A DNA stretch of 64,000 nt, taken from NCBI RefSeq assembly GCF_037042905.1, contig NC_087262.1, positions 25,609,001 to 25,673,000 of the forward strand. The letters run 5' to 3'. The notes under the pieces are model-generated. The model was not told the origin of the DNA. It did not search any database and saw only the letters and a program-made list of their open reading frames with translations. Positions 23,422-34,716 of the stretch are shown piece by piece. This DNA comes from Lytechinus pictus (Eukaryota > Echinodermata > Echinoidea > Temnopleuroida > Toxopneustidae). Each line of letters opens with the position of its first letter. Positions within the stretch are counted from its first letter, which is position 1. Both the position numbers and the translations under genes were made by a program.

Positions 23422-25730
23422 GGGACAGTGATTTACTGTTTCTAAAAATTGCCTTTTCCGTTCCCGAAAATCTTATATTCCGTTTCAGCATGTCTCATGT
23501 CTGAAAACGGAAATTTTTATAGACTTTGTGTACTGGTACATGAGAAAGTGACAATTCCGTTTACATAGAAAATCAGTACGCAATGAGTAGCGATGTCAAA
23601 TGCTTGCGCTGGTCAAAATTTGCATCTGCCACTGTACTAACAACGCTTTAAAATCGATATAAGAGTACAAAAACTATTTAAAGAAACATATTAAACATGA
23701 ATACATCCTCATCTTTCACATTATTAGCATTATTTCATGGTTAAATGAGATTTTATCGCAGATTTGGGGACTTTTTGGACATCATTTTGAGCAGTCAACG
23801 ACTTCCGCCTATCCGCCATTTTGGATTTGTTGAATCACTGTGATCATGATAGTATGACCGAACGCAGAGGGCAGCAACACTCACTATTCTCTTTCAAGCA
23901 TCTGTTGACCAAGGCATTATTCCGGATGACTGGAAAAAAGCTAATGTAGTTCCTGTCTTCAAGAAGGGAGAGAGAAACAGAGCAGAAAACTACAGGCCAA
24001 TCTCGCTGACCTCTATTGTGTGCAAGACCCTGGAACACATTGTGTGCAGTAGCATTCTTGACCACCTGGATAGCCATAACATCTTATGTGATGCCCAGCA
24101 TGGCTTTCGCAAGAAGCGCTCCTGTACATCTCAGCTCTTACATGCTGTTCAGGATCTTTCCCAGGGTATTGATGATGGCGATCAGCTTGATGTGATTCTA
24201 CTGGACTTGTCAAAAGCCTTTGACAAGGTTCCCCATGGTAGATTGATGTACAAAGTCAACTATTATGGAGTCAGAGGCAATATTCACTCATCGATTGAAC
24301 ATCTACTCAGCAACCGCTCCCAGAGGGTTCTTATTGAAGGAGTTACATCTCATGAAGCCCCCGTTCTCTCAGGGGTGCCGCAAGGTAGCGTGGTCGGACC
24401 TCTGCTCTTCCTTTTCTTCATTAATGACCTCCCTGAATATGTATCATCACAGTCTATGGTGCCCCTCTATGCTGATGACTGCATCTTGTACAGAAAGGTC
24501 AAGACAAAGGACACTAAACAGCTTCAGAGGAACCTGGATGCTCTTCAAGTATGGGAAGACGACTGGCTCATGCAATTTCACCCGCTAAAATGCCAAGTTA
24601 TTCATGTTACTAATAAGAGGGTAGTCATCAAGAGTTCGACACTATATTGCATTCATGGAATACCCCTGATGGAGACTGAAAAAGCAAATACCTTGGTGTA
24701 AACTTTCAGGAAAACCTGAAGTGGAATCACCATGTGGCAAAACAACTAAGTCTGCCAACTCAGTCAGCAGCTTCCTGTAGAGAAATATCAGGGACTGCCC
24801 TCTCAAGACAAAAGTGGTGTGCTACAAAGCACTTGTCCTTCCAATACTGGAGTATGCTGCTGTGGTATGGGACCCATTTACCCAGAGGAACATCTCAAAA
24901 CTGGAAATGGTACAACGCCGTTACGCCCGCTTTGCTTTAGGAGACTTTCGACGTACCAGCAGCGTATCAGAAATGCTAAAGCAACTCCAGTGGGCTACGC
25001 TTCAGGAAAGAAGGGCACAACAGCGAGCTAGCATGGTCTACGGCATCATCAACAAGCTTATTGACATCCCGGATGACCAGTTTATTCCATCAACTGGACC
25101 ATGTACACATGGAAATCCTGATAAGTTCCAAATCCCATATGCCAGAACACATACTATCAAAAGACATTCTTTCCTATGCTTTCAGAATATGGAACTCGCT
25201 CCCAGCAAAGATAGTCCACAGCACCTCCCTTGCGTCTTTCAAGCAGGAGGTGCAGCAAAGGAGGCTTCGTTATAAAGGCCTCTCCTGTTTTTAGCCGCAC
25301 ATAGTTTTGTAGAGATTTTTACTCACACTGTTCATCTGGGCACTTGACAAGCACAACTAGTACGATAATATGCCAACGGCAGTCTGTACTTTACAGGAAG
25401 AAGAAGAAGAACACACGGCTGTGTTTCTGCCTTATATGCGGACGTGAGTGTAAACTAATTTTGCTATGATCGAGTGATAGAGGGGCTCGAGTTAAGTTAC
25501 GATGTGTTGATTGTTATAATTGTTGTAGCAAAGTGAGATCGTGTTTTTTTCCAGTTGATATTCATATTTTGTTGAGGATTTGGGAGTAATTTCTGTTGCT
25601 ATTCCGTCTCGTGCATTTTGAGAAAAAATATGTTTTCCGTGATTTTCCGTTTGAAAAGCCGCTTTCCGTCTCAAAAGGCCGATTCTGTGAATTCCGTCCG
25701 TTTCCATGATACTCAGAAAATCACTGTCCT
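23422..25730. mobile_element. TA-flanked TIR element with subterminal TTCCGT repeats, split by a LINE
   Basis: Left end GGGACAGTGATTTACTG; right end inverted AGGACAGTGATTTTCTG. TA lies on both sides (23420-23421, 25731-25732). TTCCGT recurs at least four times in the left ~160 bases (one inverted) and at least six times in the right ~130 bases. Without the LINE at about 23860-25411 the element is roughly 0.75 kb. Non-coding itself. Confidence 0.55.
23860..25411 (+). pseudogene. 5'-truncated CR1/Jockey-like LINE, RT domain, frameshifted
   Basis: Reverse transcriptase remnant inserted in the TIR element. From about 23871 the frame reads IPDDWKKANVVPVFKKG, ENYRPISLTS, HGFRKKRSC, LLDLSKAFDKVPH, LSGVPQGSVVGPLLF and catalytic YADD, ending at a frameshift near 24695. 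Further frames carry YKALVLPILEYAAVVWDP (24820-24880) and IWNSLPAKIVHSTSLASFK (25180-25240). The 5' part, including the endonuclease, is missing, as usual for truncated reverse transcription. The copy ends in a short (GAA)n tail near 25397-25411. It is distinct in sequence from the LINE at 14452. Confidence 0.8.
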
Positions 25731-25746
25731 TATATTGTTTAAACTG

Positions 25747-26105
25747 TTCTTCTTCTTCTTCCGCTTATATCGGAGATCAACAGCAGGGTGTTGCATTTAA
25801 ACTAAGAGTACACTTACAGAGACTGAGGAAAGAGATGTAATACGGCTAATATGGAGTTTATACAGGAAAGTCAATGTAAGCGAAATAAGCTCTTCATTTA
25901 GTTGGGAGGTGAGGTAAAGAGAGCATGGGAGTAACACCGCTCTTGTGAATGCATCTCCTTTGGTTGTATCATAGAGGGAGTAGATTTCATCTGGCAGGCG
26001 TTTACTTCTAAGCTTGTTGCAGAATTCTTGTCTGTGAGTGTCTACATGTAGGTGAATACATGATGCTATAAAATGGACAATGTCTTCTGCTCTTTCTTGC
26101 AGAGC
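25747..26105 (-). mobile_element. probable 3' fragment of a LINE on the - strand
   Basis: Read on the - strand this stretch ends in CGGAAGAAGAAGAAGAAC, the same (GAA)n tail type as the LINE ending at 25411. An open frame of about 100 codons runs through it (25797-26105, with HRQEFCNKLRSKRLPDEIYSL) but shows no RT motif. It may be C-terminal coding or translated 3' UTR. Its upstream boundary is cut by the element at 26106. Confidence 0.35.
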
Positions 26106-26692
26106 CTCCGGGGGGGGGGGGGGGGGGTACTTCCATTGACGAGTGGATACCATGCGTGACCATGGGGTCTCGAAAAGCACCCTAAACAAGTATTTTCCAT
26201 ATTCTGAAAATGCACCCCTTAACAAGTATTGGCGTGTGAAACCCTGCCCTTAACAGGTATTGGAAACAAAACGATACCCTTTGGCAAGTATTCCCTGATT
26301 TGAACCCCTAAACAAGTACAGCGATATTTTAATTGTTATATGTCATGGATGTCGGTTTTACATTTAGTTATCTACATCATTGGGTTTAGTACGCCCCACA
26401 TCCCACACCTCGCGTAAATCGGACTCTAAACACGTAGTGTTGACTCTTTGGTCAAAAAGTACCCTTTATATTACATTTTAGTCTTTTTTATACCCTCCCA
26501 AATTTGGCCCTAAACACGTACCTTTCCTAGCGAAACAGATACCCTTTTTTCATTATTTGAGTGTTTTTGACACCCTCATTACGTTACGTACAGTGTACGT
26601 AACATGCCCTATCTTGAAAACGACATCCTTTTTACATGTTTTTGTCGTGCAAATGGTATCCGCTCATCAATGTAAGTTCAAGAAACCCCGTC
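26106..26692. mobile_element. TIR element with iterated CCTAAACACGTA-like words
   Basis: Left ACTTCCATTGACGAGTGGAT and right (inverted) ACTTACATTGATGAGCGGAT match over 20+ bases and are preceded by CCTCCGGGG / CCCCGTCTCC. Between them CCCTAAACACGTA, CCCTTAACAAGTATT and ATACCCTTT recur about every 40-60 bases. Non-coding. Its outermost ends and target duplication are not certain. Confidence 0.5.
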
Positions 26693-26777
26693 TCCACCAT
26701 CGGAAGAAGAGCGATTCCTGCTCGAGCGAGGCATCAATGCATTATGGTCTGACACCGTGAATAAATAATCCCGAGTG

Positions 26778-29093
26778 GGCATTTTCACGGTAACTGACAT
26801 TACACGGCACAATGTTTTCACACCTTTCATTGTGTTTATCTCTAAAACAACAAATGATGGGAGTTTGCTTTTGATAGAGTTAATAAAGTGAACCTTGCTG
26901 TATACTCTGATACTAAGTTTTCCTATGTAACCACATTTTTTTACGCATCAGCAAGCAAAAATGTGTCGGTAACTGACATTACGCAAAAGGACATGCAATT
27001 TCAGGGTGTTCATTAAAATTGAAATATCTCATGTCCCTGAGTAGAGAGATTAATAATTTGAATATGTAAATATACCTCCTTTACTAGGTTAAGATGTGTC
27101 AAAATATTAAACAATTCGTTTTTGTCTTTTGGGGGCTATGATAATTTTTCCACAACCATGCTGGTAACTGACATTACACTTAATTTGCCATAGAGATAAC
27201 ACATGGAAATCAAATGTGTGGAATCATTGCATTGTATCTTCTGTGCAGGGCTTCACATGAAAGTGAGCTTGATGTGGAAGTATACCCGAGTTTCTAGGAA
27301 CATTTCAATGAAAAAACTTTTTCTTTTTCTTAGTTCCTTTCTTTGATTTGAACATTTTTATCATAACTTGTCGGTAACTGACAATACACATTAACATTTA
27401 CCAGTGCTATATGATTTTCAAAGGCATAATTTTCTTGGTACTTATATGTAAGGCTTTTTAAAATCATAAAAGTTTCATAATACTTCACATTTTTAATTAT
27501 CAAAAGATAAGAAATGTATGTTTTACTTACTCGGGGGGGGGGGGGGGGGGTGGGGTCATAGCAGCTACATGTTTTCCTATAGTAATTTAATATTGCATTG
27601 ACTGTACACATGGATTTTTCTGACTATACACCCCTAATATATTCATCAGTTTTATATTGACTTTTTAAACCTTTTCCTTCTCCAACCTCCCCCTCCCCTC
27701 AAAAAAGGCAAAATGAATAAGGGTCTCCTCCCCTAGGCTACACGTACCTCTCCCCCGAATCTCATGCAGCCATGTAGTTTTATTGATTTCTATTCTGGTC
27801 AGTGCAAGCAGTGCTTATTCATATCTGTCGGATTTCAATTCACTTCATAATTTGTTTAATCATTTTCTTTGCTAATTTCTTTTTTAAGCTGTCAACAAAA
27901 AATAAACTCCAGCTTCTAAACTGAAACTGAACTATTTGTAAATTAGAAAAAAAAAACAGTTTTAGTAGATCCATGCAACATTGATCAGAACTGTCAAATA
28001 TCACTTTTCATCTATACTTGTACACCAAAAACAAAATTGTATCACACATCCACACTACTAAAAGGTGTATAAAAACCAGGAATTTACTTTTAGCGAGGCA
28101 ATGCTCAAAAGAATCCTAGAAACTAAAAAAGGGACCCTGGAAATCCCCTTCATCACAATGTTAAGCTTTAAAAATGTTGCAGATTTAGGCAATAGGTTGG
28201 GAAAAGTACCCCCTACCCCCCAAAAAAAAAAACCAAACAAAAAATTGTCTGATACAAATAATTAGGTACTTGGTAAGTGCATGTACAAAACAATTTCATA
28301 GTAATTTTTTTTTGCACGATGGGAATGCAACTTCCTTCATAATTTCAAATAGTATTCCTTGTGAACTATACCTTTTAAAAGTGAATAGCAAGCTCCTTCT
28401 GGTGTGACTTTTAAAGTGAAAGACTTAAATAACAAGTATACAATATTTCTTCACCATAAAATTGACCACATATTTGCATTTCAATATTGGTAACCAACGT
28501 TTTATCATGGTAACTGACATTACATCTCGGTAACTGACATTACATTTTCCACTTGGTAACTGACATTACATATATTTAATGGTACCCTATGGCTTCATTG
28601 TTAATTGGTAATCTTTAATTTTGGTGTAGAAGGGAGGGGTGTTACCTAGAGAGGAAATCTACCAAGTTTCATATAATATATCCTCTTTTCCAGGAAATGA
28701 GAAAAAAAAGTTCATGTTTTTGGTAACTGACATTACATACCATATCACATAGTTCATCAATGTTTTTCTATCAGATGAATGAATTACTGGTGTTTCTTTC
28801 TGTGGGATTTTAAAAAGTGTTATAATAGCAAGCTAAATCACAGGCGAAAACATCATGATCAAACCTGTTCTTTAAAAATCTGTCAAAACAAAATATGTAT
28901 CAATATACTATTTTCAACACTAATTTGTATCCATACTTTGGCAGCCATTTTGAAATAAAAAATGGCTGCCAGAGTCGGAAAAAAATGTTGTCTCAGAAAC
29001 TTCAGGTCTTGTTTTATTAAAAAACATAAAGCATTTGACATGAATATCAACTTGATTTTTTTGCCTCTGTGTCCATCTGTGGTGAAAATGCCC
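26778..29093 (+). mobile_element. 2.3-kb non-coding TIR transposon, GGGCATTTTCAC family, copy 1
   Basis: Begins GGGCATTTTCACGGTAACTG and ends GTGAAAATGCCC. It holds eight copies of GGTAACTGACATTACA or one-base variants, starting at 26789, 26968, 27163, 27373, 28509, 28529, 28555 and 28722, all in one orientation. A G-run lies near 27533. No ORF above about 95 codons and no transposase motif. The flanks share only AGT. It is the inverted partner of 29202-31671. Confidence 0.75.
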
Positions 29094-29201
29094 AGTGCGT
29101 CTGCACCGACGAATTAGCGCGATAATTCGTAAAATAGCGCACTATTTTGCAAATAATCCCAAGTTGACTTGGGATTGCAATCTCGAGATTAATCCTATGA
29201 A
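29094..29201. mobile_element. left part of a host MITE (GCGTCTGCACC family), spacer of the inverted pair
   Basis: The 108-bp spacer starts near GCGTCTGCACC and contains AATTAGCGCG and ATTTTGCAAATAATCCC. Past the right-hand element, 31672-31790 contains GCAAATAATC, GCACGCTAATTTG and ends GGTGCAGACGGCCC, the inverted TIR. So spacer and right flank look like two halves of one ~230-bp MITE cut by the insertion at 29202-31671. Confidence 0.5.
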
Positions 29202-31671
29202 GGGCATTTTCACCACAGATGGACACAGAGGCAAAAAAATCAAGTTGATATTCATGTCAAATGCTTTGTGGTTTTTAATAAAACAAGACCTAAAGTTTCT
29301 GAGACAATTTTTTTTCCGACTCTGGCAGCCATTTTTTAATTTCAAAATGGCTGCCAAAGTATGGATACAAATTAGTGTTGAAAATAGTATATTGATACAT
29401 ATTTTGTTTTGACAGATTTTTAAAGAACAGGGGAGCGTTTCATGAAAGGACTTGTCGGATGTTTTATCCGACAAGTCCCATTTTATCCGACAGTTACCAT
29501 AGTAACAGTACCTCTCAGCCAATCAACATCAGAGAAAGATGTCAGATCTGACAACTTGTCAGATGAAAATGTTGATGAAACACTCCCCAGGTTTGATCAT
29601 GATGTTTTTGCCTGTGATTTAGCTTGCTATTATAACACTTTTTAAAATCCCACAGAAAGAAAGACCAGTAATTCATTCATCTGATAAAAAAACATTGATG
29701 AAGTATGTGATATGGTACGTAATGTCAGTTACCAAAAACATGAACTTTTTTTCTCATTTCCTGGAAAAGAGGATATATTATATGAAACTTGGTAGATTTC
29801 CTCTCTAGGTAACACCCCTCCCTTCTACACCAAAATTAAAGATTACCAATTAACAATGAAGCCATAGGGTACCATTAAATATATGTTATGTCAGTTACCA
29901 AGTGGAAAATGTAATGTCAGTTACCGAGATGTAATGTCAGTTACCATGATAAAACGTTGGTTACCAATATTGAAATGCAAATATGTGGTCAATTTTATGG
30001 TGAAAAAATATTGTATACTTGTTATTTAAGTCTTTCACTTTAAAAGTCACACCAGAAGGAGCTTGCTATTGACTTTTAAAAGGTATAGTTCACAAGGAAT
30101 ACTATATGAAATTATGAAGGAAGTTGCATTCCCATCGTGCAAAAAAAAATCACGATGAAATTGTTTTGTACATGCACTTACTAAGTACCTAATTGTTTGT
30201 ATCAGACAATTTTTTGTTTGGTTTTCGGGGGGGGGGGGGGGTAGGGGGTACTTTTCCCAACCTATTGCCTAAATCTGCAACAATATTTAAGCTTAACATT
30301 GTGATGAAGGGGATTTCCAGGGTCCCTTTTTTAGTTTCTAGGATTCTTTTGAGCATTGCCTCGCTAAAAGTAAATTCCTGGTTTTTATACCTGTTAGTAG
30401 TGTGGATGTGTGATACAATTTTGTTTTTGGTTTACAAGTATAGATGAAAAGTGAAATTTGACAGTTCTGATCAATGTTGCATGGATCTACTAAATCTGTG
30501 TTTTTTTTCTATTTTACAAATAGTTCAGTTTCAGTTTAGAAGCTGGAGTTTATTTTTTGTTGACAGCTTAAAAAGAAATTAGCAAAGAAAAGGATTAAAC
30601 AAATTATGAAGAGAATTGAAATCCAACAGATATGAACAAGCATTGCTTGCACTGACCAGAATAGAAATCAATAAAACTACATGGCTGCATGAGATTCGGG
30701 GGAGGGGTACGTGTAGCCTAGGGGAGGAGACCCTTATTCATTTTGCCTTTTTTGAGGGGAGGGGGAGGTTGGAGAAGGAAAAGGTTTAAAAAGTCAATAT
30801 AAAACTGATGAATATATTGTGGGTGTATAGTCAGAAAATCCATGTGTACAGTCAATGCAATATTAAATTTTTATAGGAAAACATGTAGCTGCTATGACCA
30901 CCCCCCCCCCCCCCCGAGTAAGTAAAACATACATTTCTTATCTTTTGATAATTCAAAATGTGAAGTATTATGAAACTTTTATGATTTTAAAAAGCCTTAC
31001 ATATAAGTACCAAGAAACTTATGCCTTTGAAAATCATATAGCACTGGTAAATGTTAATGTGTATAGTCAGTTACCGACAAGTAATGATAAAAATGTTCAA
31101 ATCAAAGAAAGGAATTAAGAAAAAGAAAAAGTTTTTTCATTGAAATGTTCCTAGAAACTCGGGTATACTTCCACATCAAGCTCACTTTCATGTGAAGCCC
31201 TGCACAGAAGATACAATGCAATGATTCCACACATTTGATTTCCATGTGTTATCTCTATGGCAAATTAAGTGTAATGTCAGTTACCAGCATGGTTGTGGAA
31301 AAATTATCATAGCCCCCAAAAGACAAAAACGAATTGTTTAATATTTTGACACATCTTAACCTAGTAAAGGAGGTATATTTACATATTCAAATTATTAATC
31401 TCTCTACTCAGGGACATGAGATATTTCAATTTTAATGAACACCCTGAAATTGCATGTCCTTTTGCGTAATGTCAGTTACCGACACATTTTTGCTTGCTGA
31501 TGCGTAAAAAAATGTGGTTACATAGGAAAACTTAGTATCAGAGTATACAGCAAGGTTCACTTTATTAACTCTATCAAAAGCAAACTCCCATCATTTGTTG
31601 TTTTAGAGATACACACAATGAAAGGTGTGAAAACATTGTGCCGTGTAATGTCAGTTACTGTGAAAATGCCC
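29202..31671 (-). mobile_element. 2.3-kb TIR transposon, GGGCATTTTCAC family, copy 2 (inverted), TSD TGAA
   Basis: Inverted copy of 26778-29093, co-linear over its length with few differences in the stretches compared by eye. It begins GGGCATTTTCACC and ends GTGAAAATGCCC, flanked by TGAA on both sides (29198-29201, 31672-31675). The internal motif appears as GGTAACTGACATTACA on the - strand at eight sites (29718, 29884, 29910, 29930, 31060, 31270, 31465, 31644). A 157-bp MITE at 29431-29587 is present here but absent from copy 1. Confidence 0.75.
29431..29587. mobile_element. MITE, GGGAGCGTTTCAT family, CAG target duplication, nested
   Basis: GGGAGCGTTTCATGAAAG at the left, AATGTTGATGAAACACTCCC at the right. 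CAG flanks both ends (29428-29430, 29588-29590). The other arm of the big inverted repeat keeps the uninterrupted site (AACAGGTTT when read in this orientation), so target and 3-bp duplication are proven internally. Second copy at 7260-7413. Confidence 0.85.
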
Positions 31672-31790
31672 TGAACTAGCGCAATAATTGCGTCTCCATT
31701 GCAAATAATCTCGAGATTGTTCAGATCGGGATAATATGCCGGATCAGAAATAGCACGCTAATTTGAAAACTTGGGATGGTGCAGACGGCC
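31672..31790. mobile_element. right part of the host MITE (GCGTCTGCACC family)
   Basis: Continuation of the MITE begun at 29094. It contains TAGCGCAATAATTGCG and GCAAATAATCTCGAG and ends with GGTGCAGACGGCCC, the complement of the left tip. Confidence 0.45.
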
Positions 31791-31880
31791 CTCATGAGGT
31801 CAGGATGCAGGAGTGATGTTTTTGGAATCCAAACTGAAGTTCATCTTGAATATTGTTTTCTTCAAGGGAATGCTGGATCC

Positions 31881-32390
31881 TTAGTTTAAGGGAAGTTCAA
31901 TCAATTTGCGCAAGGTAGAAGTCAGAGTTATTCCACGATAGTTTCTTGGGTCTTTCACATCTTTGCCTTTCCCTTTGTGTAGAGGAAGAACAAGTCCATT
32001 CTTTAGACTTTGAGGGGTGAATGATGATACGAAGAAGGAGTTGAAAACTAGAAGTATAAGATGCCTTGCAGTTACACCAAGATATTGGATGTGTTCTGGG
32101 CTGATATCGTCAGCTTTCCCTTTCTTGAGGCTGGCGTTGGCTACATCAAGCTCATGAGAGGTAATAAGGGCTGATTCCTGTAGCATTCGGACAACCTCAT
32201 TGAGTTCATATTGATCATGAATTGTTATCTGAGAGATTACAGCATTCGGTGTAGGCTGAGCCAAATCTGTGAAGTAGCACTTCATATTTACATAGTAGTA
32301 TTCAGTTATTGATGAGGGCCAAAATGGCACAAGTGAACGATGTGCACATGCCAAGGTGGACCAAGTTTGACAAGCCCAAGCAGGATGCAT
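31881..32390 (-). pseudogene. fragment of a third LINE reverse transcriptase
   Basis: On the - strand an open frame of 169 codons carries the N-terminal part of an RT domain: KKGKADDISPEHIQYLG, LLVFNSFF and LPLHKGKGKDVKDPRNYRGI, then TLTSTLRKLIE before a stop. The catalytic palm motifs that should follow are missing, so both ends are lost, unlike a simple 5' truncation. The sequence differs from the LINEs at 14452 and 23860; the NYRGITL wording suggests a different clade. Not functional. Confidence 0.7.
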
Positions 32391-32755
32391 AGATCTAACA
32401 TAGATAACGTAGATTTAACATTTTGTAGACAACAACTGTCTTTCCTGGGGATTTATCAATAAATTTCAGACACTTTACTATCATCCCCAGACACATCAAT
32501 TGGTGAGCGTAGCCAATATAGCTCAGCGGAACAACCAATGTATGATAGGGATCTAAACTTCTAAAAGCTACGCACTTTGTTAATACAAACTATAAAAACT
32601 ATGCCAATTTTAATATTTGAACAAATTATCTTTCACTAATTTTTGGTAAATATTCTAAAGATCCATAACCAAGAAGAAAATATCACAAAACTAAAAAATG
32701 CGAAAATTCCGCCATGTTTTCTGAACAGCTCTTGATTTTGCCGCCTGATGTAGAA
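32391..32755. other. non-coding; extra partial MITE end near 32546
   Basis: No exon. CTAAAAGCTACGCAC near 32551 repeats the tip of the MITE starting at 32756 (CCTAAAGCTACGCAC), as if two related copies lie in tandem or one has a duplicated end. Confidence 0.35.
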
Positions 32756-33045
32756 GGGGTCCTAAAGCTACGCACTCGATTATCATGCAAAAAATTGTAT
32801 TTCCTGTGCCTCAATTTCTAAAATATATTCATAATATTGTAGGAAAATATGAAATTAAAGTGAATATAACTCCAATATTCCAAACAGTTGCTGGTTTTCT
32901 CTGCATTTAATTGCAGCCTGTGTAGAAAATTTGAATAGGAATCATTTGTCACTCTGCACTTCACAGATCCACACCACACACAGAGTGCACATTTTGCCAT
33001 TGAAATTGCATGCACGATGAGTGTGGTGCATAGCTTTAGGACCCC
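32756..33045. mobile_element. TIR MITE, GGGGTCCTAAAGCTA family
   Basis: GGGGTCCTAAAGCTACGCAC at the left; TAGCTTTAGGACCCC preceded by GTGTGGTGCA at the right. 290 bp, non-coding. No clear target duplication. Confidence 0.55.
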
Positions 33046-33215
33046 CTACCATACAGAGACTGGAGCTTTTTGTCTAAACAGTTTGTATCCTATCATGATT
33101 ATTGTTTAGTCTATCTTGTAGTATTGTCTCTCTAGATGCCAACAGTAGGCCTAATAAAATTATTATGGCAAGTTGATTGAGGAAGATCAGCTAAGAATTC
33201 ACCTGTCCTTCTATG

Positions 33216-33600
33216 GGGCGATTCCATACGTGTCGTACGGGACATTTTGACAACAATTTCTAGTTTCCTAGCCAAATGCTTGAGCAATAAAATATTCTCT
33301 TTGTCAATGATAAAGCTATAGTGGGTAGTCATGTGAAAAACTAATAACCAACACAAAAAATTGATTATGGGTAAATTATAGATGAAAATGTTGTGTGTCG
33401 TACAGGACGCAGTGATGCCCCGTACGACACGCAACATTTTAAGCTCTAATTCACCTATGGACGACATATTTCATTTTTTTGCATATCTACCCAGTAGTAC
33501 TTTAATATTACCACAAAGCAAATTGAAGTTCTTCGTTCGTTTGGACAGCAGGTTGAAAAATGTTGTGAAAATGGCTGATTTTTGTAGCATGGAATCACCC
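33216..33600. mobile_element. 385-bp TIR element, GTGTCGTACGGGACA family, TSD TATG
   Basis: Begins GGGCGATTCCATACGTGTCG, ends CATGGAATCACCC. TATG flanks both sides (33212-33215, 33601-33604). The 15-mer GTGTCGTACGGGACA lies next to the left TIR (33230) and recurs as GTGTCGTACAGGACG at 33395, with a facing inverted copy ending at 33430. Non-coding. Confidence 0.8.
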
Positions 33601-33604
33601 TATG

Positions 33605-34716
33605 TCACAACATCAGCCAGAGATCTAGTATCCTCCCACTTCTTACTTTCTTTGTATTTTATTTTATTTTATTTTTCATTTTTATTTCTTTTTATTTATT
33701 ATTATTTATATAAATCAAGGACTATTTTTTATCAGTGTTTATTTTTGATATTCTGTATTGTTAATGACACAATGTTAATTTAAACAGGTAAATTTTCAAT
33801 GGAATAAAATGAGCCCTATTGGTATCAGTTCATGTCTGAAACAATTATTAGCAAAGAAGAGCCAGGTTTGAACAACGTCAGTGCAGTTGAGAAAATCTAT
33901 CTGATTCTACCCCTTTACCACAAGCAATTGACGGCAGAGCTCTGTGCTCTAACGCTTTTTGTTGTGCAAATTCTTGACCAAGATTGTAAGGTACAGGAGT
34001 TGATGTATGATAAGTTGTATGTAAAAATGGCGAGTTACGTTATTGCCAAGTCAATTTGTGAAAGTACATGTATTCAACATGGCAAGATATGTTGTTTGAA
34101 GGTTTGCATGGTGGCATGTACAATCGCTGATGTGGTTTACGGTACACCATGTGGAGTGTTATAGAAACAGTGGATAGAAGAAGAAAAGAAATGGATAGGC
34201 GAGAAAGTGGAAATTTGAGAGTAGAGTAATCTTTCTTGAATGTAGTCCTGAAAAGGACTGTAAACCAGAAGAGATTGATAAGTTGAAAACAGCTTGAGTA
34301 GTAGCATGGATGAGGAGATGCTGGCTTGAGTCGGCAAGTAGAGATGATGAGTAGAAGCAGTAGAGAGATAAGGCGAGATATGTTATTCTCACCAAGCTGA
34401 TGTAAAGTGTAAATGGCTAGAATTAATTTATATCCACAGACCATAGCACATGTGCATGAGGATGTTCATCTTTAGTCAGCCACGCTGCGGCTTGCATTTG
34501 TTGGACAGCTGGATTTGGTGCCTGCCTGCTGTGGATATAAAATTAAATCTCTCCATTTACTTTTTATATGATTCAAGTCTGTGCTAGAAACATTCTTTAT
34601 TAAGAGGCACATGTATTTGCCTTATAGAAAACCATAGTTCTTCTACACGCATAGAGACTATATGGTATTATTCATCTCTATTAAGTACTGCTTATCATTA
34701 TTATTATTATTATACA
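33605..34716. other. no confirmed gene
   Basis: A 110-codon + strand ORF (33832-34164) and a 134-codon - strand ORF (34040-34444) overlap here. Neither shows a family motif, and words such as AAGTTGTATGT and CATGGCAAGATA repeat in the hairpin at 34717, suggesting repeat-derived sequence. Confidence 0.4.

Noticed and set aside
25797..26225. 142-codon - strand ORF as a host gene
   Set aside because: Its first part translates a poly-G run (PPPPPP) of a TIR element and its end runs into a (GAA)n retroposon tail, so it is more likely LINE-derived.
1982..31671. CRISPR-like array (regular repeats and spacers)
   Set aside because: Repeat spacing is irregular, units diverge, and the DNA is clearly eukaryotic with TIR-bounded elements.
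33832..34164. 110-codon ORF (MSETIISKEE...)
   Set aside because: No family motif, overlapped by a longer ORF on the other strand, and shares words with the nearby dispersed hairpin repeat.
34040..34444. 134-codon - strand ORF
   Set aside because: Serine/leucine-rich with no domain; overlaps the ORF above and has no splice or promoter support.
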